Both the position numbers and the translations under genes were made by a program. The notes below the pieces were generated by a model that was not told the origin of the DNA, ran no database searches, and was given only the letters and a program-made list of their open reading frames with translations. Positions 16,236 to 21,437 of a stretch of 21,437 bases of DNA are shown here, in pieces. Position 1 is the stretch's first letter. Every line of letters begins with the position of its first letter. The stretch is taken from contig JAICLG010000008.1 in the NCBI GenBank assembly GCA_025927515.1, positions 1 to 21,437 on the forward strand, in the 5' to 3' direction. Source of the DNA: Hyphomicrobium sp. (GTDB taxonomy: Bacteria; Pseudomonadota; Alphaproteobacteria; Rhizobiales; Hyphomicrobiaceae).

Positions 16236-17474
16236 ATGGGCCTGCAGCGCCCTACTGTATTGCAGATAATTCCTGAGCTCGACACTGGCGGCGCCGAGCT
16301 TTCCGCCATCGAGATCGCCGCGGCGGTGACCCGTGGCGGCGGACGGGCCATCGTCCTCAGCGAAGGCGGACGCATGGCGGATCGCGTAGCAGCGTCCGGC
16401 GGCGAGTTACTCCTATTTCCTGCGGCAACCAAAAATCCGCTGAAGCTTGCAATGAACGCAGCCGCGATCGAGCGGATCACGCGCAAAGAAGCGGTCGATC
16501 TTATCCATGCACGCAGCCGGGCACCCGCATGGAGTGCCTTCGCCGCTGCGCGACGAACCAAACTTCCTTTCGTCACGACCTATCACGGCATCTATAACGA
16601 GAAAGGCCGGGCGAAGAAGCTTTACAACAGCGTCATGGCGCGCGGCGACATCGTGATTGCGAATTCGCGATATACAGCCGACATCATCAAAAAACGGTAC
16701 GCGACGCCCGAAGCGCGTATTCGCGTCGTTTATCGCGGCGTCGATCTCGATGCTTTTGATCCTGCCACGATCGCGGCGGAGCGCATCGAAAATCTACGCC
16801 GCCATTGGGGTGTTCACGACAAGCAGCGCGTCGTCCTCCATGCCGCCCGCCTGACCCGATGGAAGGGCCAGACCGACGTCATAGCCGCTGCGGCCCGCAT
16901 CCGTGACCGGGCCTCGGATTGCGTTTTCATTCTGGCCGGCGACGCGCAAGGCCGCGACGACTATCGTGACACCTTGAAGAAGCAGATTGCCGACGCCGGT
17001 GTCTCCGACATCGTTCGCCTTGTCGGCCACGTTGACGATATGCCGGCCGCTTTCGCCGCAGCGCATACCGCAATCGTCGCCTCGATCGAACCGGAAGCGT
17101 TCGGCCGCGCCGCAGCCGAAGCCCAGGCGATGAAATGTCCAGTCATTTCGACCGACATCGGCGCCCCGCCAGAGACGGTTCTCGCACCGCCGCGCGTTCC
17201 ACGCGAGGCGCGGACGGGCTGGCTGGTTCCACCTGGAGATTTGCGAGCCTACGAGGTCGCGCTGATGGAAGCTCTGTCACTCGACGAAACGCAACGCACG
17301 ACGATCGGACGGCGCGCCCGCGACCACGTAGCGAACGCGTTCTCCACATTCGAAATGCAGCGCGCGACCCTTGCCGTCTACGATAGTCTTCTTAAGACTC
17401 GCATGGAGCAGCAATTCCTCAAAGCAGCATATCCCGCCTTAAAGCACGATGGCGCGGACGCAAAGAACGTGTAA
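16236..17474 (+). CDS. Glycosyltransferase family 4 (GT-B fold)
   Basis: This 412-residue retaining glycosyltransferase has the GT4 marks. The N-terminal acceptor domain begins VLQIIPELDTGGAELSAIEI with the glycine loop at 17-20. The donor domain holds AARLTRWKGQTDVIAA (203-218) and the EX7E motif with E287 and E295 in EPEAFGRAAAEAQAM. The type is common in lipopolysaccharide core and O-antigen assembly, on the inner face of the membrane. The ATG at 16236 is preferred because GGAG at 16225-16228 precedes it; an open frame from 16179 extends over the divergent hydrolase. A second glycosyltransferase-like gene follows 53 bp downstream, probably in the same transcript. Confidence 0.88.
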   Translation: MGLQRPTVLQIIPELDTGGAELSAIEIAAAVTRGGGRAIVLSEGGRMADRVAASGGELLLFPAATKNPLKLAMNAAAIERITRKEAVDLIHARSRAPAWSAFAAARRTKLPFVTTYHGIYNEKGRAKKLYNSVMARGDIVIANSRYTADIIKKRYATPEARIRVVYRGVDLDAFDPATIAAERIENLRRHWGVHDKQRVVLHAARLTRWKGQTDVIAAAARIRDRASDCVFILAGDAQGRDDYRDTLKKQIADAGVSDIVRLVGHVDDMPAAFAAAHTAIVASIEPEAFGRAAAEAQAMKCPVISTDIGAPPETVLAPPRVPREARTGWLVPPGDLRAYEVALMEALSLDETQRTTIGRRARDHVANAFSTFEMQRATLAVYDSLLKTRMEQQFLKAAYPALKHDGADAKNV

Positions 17475-17527
17475 ACAGCGCAACCAAAATTCCAACCCGC
17501 AGAAAGCAGTTTCAGAAAAAGCAACCA

Positions 17528-18259
17528 ATGCAGACGGTGATATGCACAAAGTGGGGCACGAAGTACGGGATCGATTATCTCAATCGCCTGGCTTCGATGG
17601 TGCGCAGAAACACGACGCGGGATACGCGGTTGGTTTGCTTTACCGATGATGCGGAGGGCGCCGATCCTTGGGTGACGATCGCGCCGCTCCCCCCCATCAA
17701 CCTGCCCGAACACCTATCGGCTACGCCGTGGCGCAAGCTGTCGTTGTGGCAATACCCGCTGAATGATCTCGAGGGGGACGTTCTGTTCTTCGACCTAGAC
17801 GTCGTGATCACCGGATCGATCGACGACTTTTTCGATTACATGCCGGGACACTACTGCGTCGCGCAGAACTGGACGCAGCTCAATCAGAGAGTTGGCAACA
17901 CGTCGGTCTACCGTTTTCCTGCCGGAAAAATGGCCTACATCTACGATGACTTCAACGCCAACCCGGAAGCCATCCTTTCGCGCTATCGAATTGAGCAACA
18001 ATATATTTCAGATGCGACTGACGAACAGATATTTCTTCCGCGGGAATGGTGTCTGAGCTTCAAGCACTCTCTTCTTCCGTCTTGGCCGATGCGCTTCTTC
18101 GTACCGCCGCCCCTTCCCGCTGGCACGAAGGTCGTCGCCTTCCACGGCAAGCCGGATCCGCATGAGGCTCGGGACGGCATCTGGCCGGTCAATGCAGCGT
18201 GGAAGAAGCTTTACAAGCACGTCCGTCCAACGCCCTGGATCGCCGAACATTGGCGATAA
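17528..18259 (+). CDS. Glycosyltransferase-like protein with DLD motif (GT-A type)
   Basis: This 243-residue protein starts with a short beta strand, VICTKWGTKYG, and has the block LVCFTDD at 35-41. DVLFFDLDVVI at 84-94 carries a D-x-D (89-91) of the kind that binds metal and nucleotide sugar in GT-A enzymes. NWTQLNQRVGNTSVYRF and, near the end, VVAFHGKPDPHEA resemble the closing H-G-x-x-K-P elements of GT8-like transferases. No Shine-Dalgarno is obvious before the ATG at 17528. It probably works with the GT4 gene upstream in surface glycan synthesis. The family call is moderately sure; donor and acceptor are unknown. Confidence 0.7.
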   Translation: MQTVICTKWGTKYGIDYLNRLASMVRRNTTRDTRLVCFTDDAEGADPWVTIAPLPPINLPEHLSATPWRKLSLWQYPLNDLEGDVLFFDLDVVITGSIDDFFDYMPGHYCVAQNWTQLNQRVGNTSVYRFPAGKMAYIYDDFNANPEAILSRYRIEQQYISDATDEQIFLPREWCLSFKHSLLPSWPMRFFVPPPLPAGTKVVAFHGKPDPHEARDGIWPVNAAWKKLYKHVRPTPWIAEHWR

Positions 18260-18268
18260 CCGACCGGT

Positions 18269-18290
18269 CCGGGGCTGCAAACAGGCCCGG
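18269..18290 (+). terminator. Possible terminator hairpin after the glycosyltransferases
   Basis: CCGGGGCTG (18269-18277) and CAGGCCCGG (18282-18290) form a nine-position stem with one G-G mismatch and the loop CAAA. It lies ten bases after the glycosyltransferase stop. No T run follows, so termination here is only possible. Confidence 0.35.
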
Positions 18291-18451
18291 CGGAGTACGC
18301 CTAAAGCACATAGCCGCCGACGAATTAGCGCTATTTTACCCTTTGGCGGCCATTCCGGCCCGGCGGCGCTTGACTCGACGACCCGATTTTTTTCAATGTC
18401 CCGCGCGGCGGAGAGTTCTACGACTCATCCCCGTCATAAGCGGAACCACAG

Positions 18452-18468
18452 AAGGAGTTTACCCCATC
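18452..18468 (+). promoter_or_regulatory. Shine-Dalgarno that sets an ATC start for infC
   Basis: AAGGAG at 18452-18457 stands eight bases ahead of ATC at 18466-18468. The first in-frame ATG (18478) is 20 bases away and has no site of its own. This spacing decides for ATC as the initiation codon. Confidence 0.75.
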
Positions 18469-19008
18469 CGTAGACCTATGCGACCCGAGCCTCAGAGCCG
18501 GGAAAACCAAGGGCCCCGCATCAACGATCAAATCCGGGCCCGGGAAGTCCGTCTCATCGACGAGAATGGACAGAATGTCGGCGTCGTCGCAAAATTTGAT
18601 GCCCTTGCCCGCGCCGAGGGCGTCGGCCTCGATCTCGTAGAGATCTCGCCGGACGCCGAACCGCCGGTATGCAAGATTCTTGATTTCGGAAAATTCAAAT
18701 TCCAAGAACAGAAAAAAGCAGCCGAAGCGCGCAAGAATCAGAAAATCGTCGAGTTGAAAGAAATCAAGATGCGGCCCGGCATCGATGATCATGACTACGA
18801 CGTGAAGCTTCGCGCCATCAGGCGGTTTTTCGAAGAGGGCGACAAGGTCAAGATCACGCTCCGTTTTCGCGGTCGAGAAATGGCCCATTCACAGCTCGGT
18901 ATGGCCGTTCTGCAGCGCGTGAAAGGTGACACCGAATTGATCGCGAAGGTCGAGAGCGAACCGCGTTTCGAAGGCCGGCAAATGATCATGGTGCTGGCGC
19001 CGAAGTGA
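18466..19008 (+). CDS. infC: Translation initiation factor IF-3
   Basis: IF-3 binds the 30S subunit, keeps it from joining 50S early and checks the start codon and initiator tRNA. The 180-residue product begins (M)RRPMRPEPQSRENQGPRIN, an RRP start as in related alphaproteobacterial IF-3. It shows the N-terminal domain (VRLIDENGQNVGVV, LDLVEISPDAEPPVCKILD), the lysine-rich linker (KFKFQEQKKAAEARKNQK) and the C-terminal domain (EIKMRPGIDDHDYDVKL, RFRGREMAH, MIMVLAPK). The start is almost surely ATC at 18466, set by the AAGGAG at 18452-18457. Non-ATG starts on infC are known from E. coli (ATT), where IF-3 rejects its own start codon and so limits its level. Here infC is separated from rpmI by about 2.4 kb. 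Confidence 0.95.
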   Translation: MRRPMRPEPQSRENQGPRINDQIRAREVRLIDENGQNVGVVAKFDALARAEGVGLDLVEISPDAEPPVCKILDFGKFKFQEQKKAAEARKNQKIVELKEIKMRPGIDDHDYDVKLRAIRRFFEEGDKVKITLRFRGREMAHSQLGMAVLQRVKGDTELIAKVESEPRFEGRQMIMVLAPK

Positions 19009-19144
19009 GGTTAGCGACGGGAACGATGCCCCGCCGCCATTCCTTCGCACACTGATTATGTGATAGAAGATCGTGAGCCTTGCTCGTCCCCCGGGCAGGG
19101 CTCTAGCTTTATATTGCGCCGCGACGGCTCGGGAAGCGACGATC

Positions 19145-19522
19145 ATGGATAAAGAAAAGCCAGCACTCGATTTCTCGATCCTGGATGAGATCGGTGCGCC
19201 GTACCGTCATCTCGAAGCCGGAGAAAAGATCTTTCTCGAAGACGATGCCGCCGACGCGATGTACATGGTGCGCTCCGGCCGGGTCGACGTCATCACCTAT
19301 GGCACCGTCCTGGAAAACGTGCGTCCGGGAGGCATCTTCGGCGAAATGGCCTTGATCGACGATGGAGTACGCTCTGCCGCCGCAATAGCCACGGAGCCGA
19401 CCGAAGTCGTTATCATCGACAAGCCAGCATTCCTCGCCATTATCCGCAACGAACCGCAATTCGCGTTGCGCGTCATGAGCCTGCTGGCGAACCGGCTCCG
19501 GCGTACAACCAAGCAGATTTGA
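19145..19522 (+). CDS. Standalone cyclic nucleotide-binding domain protein
   Basis: The 125-residue protein is almost entirely one cNMP-binding (CAP_ED) beta-barrel. The phosphate-binding cassette reads FGEMALIDDGVRSA at 65-78, with E67 and R76 in the usual ligand-binding places, and the first strands (LEAGEKIFLEDDAADAMYMVRSGRVDV) fit the family. No helix-turn-helix, kinase or membrane domain follows, so it is not a CRP-type transcription factor; it may act as a partner subunit or ligand sink. I start at the ATG at 19145, where the domain-bearing protein begins; the frame is open 24 codons upstream but those codons look non-coding. A strong hairpin begins at the stop codon. Confidence 0.82.
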   Translation: MDKEKPALDFSILDEIGAPYRHLEAGEKIFLEDDAADAMYMVRSGRVDVITYGTVLENVRPGGIFGEMALIDDGVRSAAAIATEPTEVVIIDKPAFLAIIRNEPQFALRVMSLLANRLRRTTKQI

Positions 19523-19551
19523 CGGATGGCGGCACGATCACCGCCATCCGT
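19522..19551. terminator. Strong hairpin terminator between convergent genes
   Basis: ACGGATGGCGG (19522-19532) and CCGCCATCCGT (19541-19551) form a perfect 11-base-pair stem with an eight-base loop. It starts at the last base of the cNMP-gene stop codon and lies just beyond the stop of the minus-strand secreted protein, so it can serve both. The T content after the stem is modest (TGACGTTGCCTTTGCC). Confidence 0.65.
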
Positions 19552-19575
19552 TGACGTTGCCTTTGCCTTTGGCAA

Positions 19576-19809
19576 CTAGCAGCGGTGCCGGATCATGCAC
19601 CGGCGGAACCGTGGGCCGCCCCAACCCCAACGACGGCCGCAAATGTGGCGCCAACGCACACAATGCCGGACGTAGCCGACAGGTTGCGCGAGGGATTGGT
19701 TCGTTTGAAGCTGTTGTAATGGCGGAAGAGGCGTTGCCTGAGACGGACTGCCGGACGCTGACAGACCGATTGCGACGACGGATGCTGCAAGAAATGGTGC
19801 AATACGCAT
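19576..19809 (-). CDS. Small secreted Arg/Cys-rich protein
   Basis: The minus strand encodes 77 residues. The first 25 are a clear Sec signal peptide: basic start MRIAP, hydrophobic core FLAASVVAIGL, and a small-residue exit ending SPSQA. The mature part of about 52 residues is Gln/Leu-rich at first, then very rich in Arg and Trp (VRWRHICGRRWGWGG), with four cysteines at 50, 57, 71 and 77. The ATG at 19809 is preferred because GGAG lies six bases upstream; an ATG at 19821 is also open. Its end faces the cNMP gene across a strong hairpin. I do not recognise a named family; small Gly/Arg/Cys-rich exported proteins are common in this order. Two disulfides in the periplasm or outside are an inference. 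Confidence 0.62.
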   Translation of the reverse strand: MRIAPFLAASVVAIGLSASGSPSQATPLPPLQQLQTNQSLAQPVGYVRHCVRWRHICGRRWGWGGPRFRRCMIRHRC

Positions 19810-20141
19810 GGGCGTCTCCATACCTTTTATTCGACACGCGAACTGTGCGTGCGCCGGAAATTTCGCAACAAACGTCTGAATGAAATCTGAATAGATAGTC
19901 GCGCTATATCCCTCAATAATTTGACCAAAGCTGAATTGAGTTGCGGCTCTAAAGCAACAGCGGTCGATTTGGCGCAGGTGCGAAAGCCCGAAGCATCGTA
20001 AATAAGACACAGGAGAATATCGGCGTACGGGGCCGCGCCGCAAACGGTTGGATGATCACACGGCGCAAGCGAGGGCTGGCCGTGGTCCGTACCCCCCGGG
20101 TCAGGCCCCGGAACAAGGATTAGATCTGCGAGGGCTGTCGC
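19810..20141. other. Intergenic region between the secreted protein and GtrA-like gene
   Basis: These 332 bp separate two divergent genes. The only notable element is a direct repeat TCTGAAT with an 11-bp period (19875-19881, 19886-19892). A GC-rich inverted repeat CCGGG/CCCGG lies near 20096-20111, close to the GtrA-like gene. The minus strand stays open from 19809 up to 20043 in frame with the secreted protein, but the added residues do not look coding. No RNA gene was recognised. Confidence 0.5.
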
Positions 20142-20552
20142 ATGCATTCTAAAGTCGAGCATCTATTACGCTACGTCGGCGCTAATCTTGTTTCGACCGT
20201 GGTTGATTACACCGTGCTCCTGACTCTCACGCGGATGTTTGGCATGCCGGTCCTGCAAAGCGCCTTCGCTTATACCGCCGCGATTATCGTGAATTACGGT
20301 TTGATGAAGAAATACGTCTTCGTTCGCGACATGTCGCACAAAAGCGAACACCGCTTGTTTATGGAATTTGTGGGCACCGGATTCATCGGTCTCATTCTGA
20401 CGGCAGCAGTCCTTTGGATGACCGTGCACGTGATGAAGCTGCCGGCGGTCGAAGGCAAAACCGTCGCCGTGCTTCTTTGCTTCGTCGTCCTCTATTTCGT
20501 GCGCCGCTACATCGTGTTCAACGAGAACCCCGCCAACTCCTCGCCAGCTTGA
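20142..20552 (+). CDS. GtrA-like membrane protein
   Basis: This 136-residue protein has four predicted membrane helices (about 9-31, 37-58, 72-98 and 105-124), the size and layout of the GtrA family. Typical elements are LLRYVGANLVSTVVDY at the start and IIVNYGLMKKYVFV after helix two, matching the family pattern of F/Y-x-N-y-x-x-x-x-x-W/Y-V-F. GtrA proteins are thought to help move undecaprenyl-phosphate-linked glucose or similar lipid-linked sugars across the membrane for surface glycan decoration. GAGGG precedes the ATG at 20142. No gtrB-type glucosyltransferase lies next to it, so the partner is probably elsewhere. Confidence 0.85.
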   Translation: MHSKVEHLLRYVGANLVSTVVDYTVLLTLTRMFGMPVLQSAFAYTAAIIVNYGLMKKYVFVRDMSHKSEHRLFMEFVGTGFIGLILTAAVLWMTVHVMKLPAVEGKTVAVLLCFVVLYFVRRYIVFNENPANSSPA

Positions 20553-20581
20553 AACTTGATCGACTGCACGAACTCACAACA

Positions 20582-20929
20582 TCAGAAGTTGACGTGCTTA
20601 ATGACGTAACTCCCTGCCGCTGCGATCACGCCGGCGAGCAGGACGTACGGCAAGACCGATACGAGCACCATCAGCAGATCGACGAAGGCTTTGAAAATCT
20701 GTTCCGCCGCGTGCCAGAGCTGAAAGAAGCCCCTGTACAGCACGTAGACGATCGCAATGACGACCACCGCGAGAATGGCGATCTTCCACACCGGCAGGGC
20801 CTGCCAATCCGATTGAAAAATCGCGAACATCTCGCCGAATGACCACCGCCAGACGAGATCGACGAATTTGAAAATCGCCGTGATGCCCTGCTGGAGCAGA
20901 TGCACGATTTGATCGATAATTTGTCTCAA
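20582..20929 (-). CDS. Small two-TM membrane protein, unknown function
   Basis: The frame encodes 115 residues with two strong hydrophobic segments at about 48-68 (WKIAILAVVVIAIVYVLY) and 84-106 (DLLMVLVSVLPYVLLAGV). An amphipathic N-terminal region rich in Ile, Gln and Trp precedes them (MRQIIDQIVHLLQQG). The start is a TTG at 20929, preceded by a purine-rich GGGGGAGACGGGG stretch; a GTG at 20905 is an alternative. It is convergent with the GtrA-like gene (29 bp between stops) and divergent from rpmI. I do not recognise a named family. Confidence 0.7.
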   Translation of the reverse strand: MRQIIDQIVHLLQQGITAIFKFVDLVWRWSFGEMFAIFQSDWQALPVWKIAILAVVVIAIVYVLYRGFFQLWHAAEQIFKAFVDLLMVLVSVLPYVLLAGVIAAAGSYVIKHVNF

Positions 20930-21017
20930 CGCCCCGTCTCCCCCGCCCCTTGGATGTCAGTCATCCCGACACCCGCTTCCCAACGCCCAAGCTTTGTACT
21001 TCGTTCAGGCTCGCCGG

Positions 21018-21034
21018 ACGCGATTTTCGTTCCG
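21018..21034. promoter_or_regulatory. Degenerate operator-like site 1
   Basis: GACGCGATTTTCGTTCC matches the palindrome at 21099-21115 at 12 of 17 positions, including the whole core GCGATTTTCG. Its centre (21026) is 40 bp from that of site 2. Confidence 0.35.
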
Positions 21035-21057
21035 TCCAAAACAATTTCCGCCCGGAT

Positions 21058-21074
21058 GTTGTGAAAATCGCAAC
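21058..21074. promoter_or_regulatory. Operator-like palindrome 2
   Basis: GTTGTGAAAATCGCAAC is a palindrome of two seven-base arms around AAA with one mismatch. It matches the reverse complement of site 3 apart from that base. Its centre is 21066, 41 bp from site 3. Confidence 0.55.
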
Positions 21075-21098
21075 GTGTGGTAGCCCGTTGAGCAAGCT

Positions 21099-21115
21099 GT
21101 TGCGATTTTCGCAAC
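21099..21115. promoter_or_regulatory. Operator-like palindrome 3, overlapping a -35 element
   Basis: GTTGCGA-TTT-TCGCAAC is a perfect seven-base inverted repeat with a three-base spacer, the shape of a binding site for a dimeric repressor. It contains the -35 hexamer TTGCGA (21100-21105) of the promoter ending at 21128. I do not know which regulator binds it. Confidence 0.6.
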
Positions 21116-21128
21116 ACTTCCGTATAAA
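21100..21128 (+). promoter_or_regulatory. Probable sigma-70 promoter for rpmI
   Basis: TTGCGA (21100-21105) and TATAAA (21123-21128) are separated by exactly 17 bp. Transcription would begin near 21135 and give a leader of about 268 bases before rpmI. This is the best -35/-10 pair seen in the intergenic DNA of the window. Confidence 0.55.
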
Positions 21129-21219
21129 CCCGATCAGAGCCGCCCGGCGAGGCATGCCGTGGCGGTTCTTATGCTTTTGAAAAACAAGCGGAAACCGCAA
21201 AAAGCACCCTTCGCAGGAC

Positions 21220-21320
21220 CGGCAGTTTCACGACTGCCGAGAGTGCCGGCGCCGAGACAGGCATCTGCACTTCGGCTCGCAAGAGCCGTGGGCGCAACCG
21301 CGCCCCGCCGCTGAGCGGCG
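21220..21320 (+). promoter_or_regulatory. Row of hairpins in the rpmI leader
   Basis: Four perfect stems lie in the leader: CGGCAGT/ACTGCCG (21220-21239), CGGCTC-GCAA-GAGCCG (21273-21288, a GNRA tetraloop), GGGCGC-AACC-GCGCCC (21290-21305) and CGCCGC-TGA-GCGGCG (21306-21320). The last three follow each other with one or no base between them. The leader could be a ribosomal-protein or attenuation control element; this is an inference from structure. Confidence 0.45.
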
Positions 21321-21402
21321 CCCCCGCGGAGGACCAGGGCTGCGACGCGCATCAGCGCAAGCACCCGGCGGGCCCGCGAGCGAACTAAAGGAACGAAGCA
21401 AA

Positions 21403-21437
21403 ATGCCTAAGATGAAGACCAAGAGCGGCGCCAAAAA
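21403..21437 (+). CDS. rpmI: 50S ribosomal protein L35, N-terminal part (cut by window end)
   Basis: The last 35 bases encode MPKMKTKSGAK and the start of a further lysine codon, the well-conserved beginning of L35, a small basic protein of the large ribosomal subunit. AAAGGA at 21387-21392 gives the ribosome site ahead of the ATG at 21403. The rest of the gene, and rplT that normally follows, lie beyond the window. Confidence 0.93.
   Translation, partial: MPKMKTKSGAK

Noticed and set aside
18199..18465. Upstream extension of the infC frame to an ATG at 18199
   Set aside because: The extension overlaps the end of the glycosyltransferase, adds 89 residues not found in IF-3, and has no ribosome site; AAGGAG points to the ATC at 18466.
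20950..21200. Overlapping short frames on both strands in the rpmI upstream region
   Set aside because: They cross the palindromes and the promoter, lack ribosome sites and have no recognisable motif; regulatory DNA explains the region better.

Overview
The window looks like chromosome of a GC-rich alphaproteobacterium, most likely of the order Hyphomicrobiales (Hyphomicrobium-like). The basis is the gene order RNase D - lptC/lptA - lptB - rpoN - hpf - ptsN, the protein character of rpoN, infC and rpmI, and the high GC at third codon positions. The genus is inference. I see no tRNA, rRNA, CRISPR array, insertion sequence or prophage gene.

Layout. Positions 1-153 hold the 5' part of an unrecognised minus-strand gene, followed by about 360 bp without a convincing gene. 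From 515 to 4861 there is a surface-sugar cluster: a TPR-glycosyltransferase fusion on plus, then a minus-strand operon read epimerase -> zinc-motif C-methyltransferase -> family-2-like glycosyltransferase. From 5069 to 11675 runs the conserved envelope and nitrogen-regulation block: RNase D, an unusual single protein that joins LptC to two LptA/OstA modules, LptB, sigma-54, hibernation factor HPF and EIIA-Ntr. Convergent to it is uppP. From 12664 to 15397 follow a glutathione-transferase-like protein, epoxyqueuosine reductase (queG) and an atypical SDR, tightly packed. An alpha/beta hydrolase (minus) then faces two more glycosyltransferases (plus, 16236-18259). The last part carries infC with a probable ATC start codon, a standalone cyclic-nucleotide-binding domain, a strong hairpin terminator, a small secreted Arg/Cys-rich protein (minus), a GtrA-like membrane protein, a two-TM membrane protein (minus), and about 470 bp of regulatory DNA ahead of rpmI, which is cut by the window end.

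How the genes fit together. Much of the window serves the cell envelope: LptC/A/B move lipopolysaccharide, UppP recycles the undecaprenyl carrier, GtrA-like proteins act with lipid-linked sugars, and at least four glycosyltransferases, an epimerase and a sugar-type C-methyltransferase could build surface glycans. RpoN, HPF and EIIA-Ntr form the usual nitrogen/stationary-phase regulatory set.

The observations most worth a second look are the LptC-LptA-LptA fusion, a set of three evenly spaced operator-like palindromes (the last overlapping a good promoter) upstream of rpmI, the row of hairpins in the rpmI leader, the ATC start of infC, and the small secreted four-cysteine protein.
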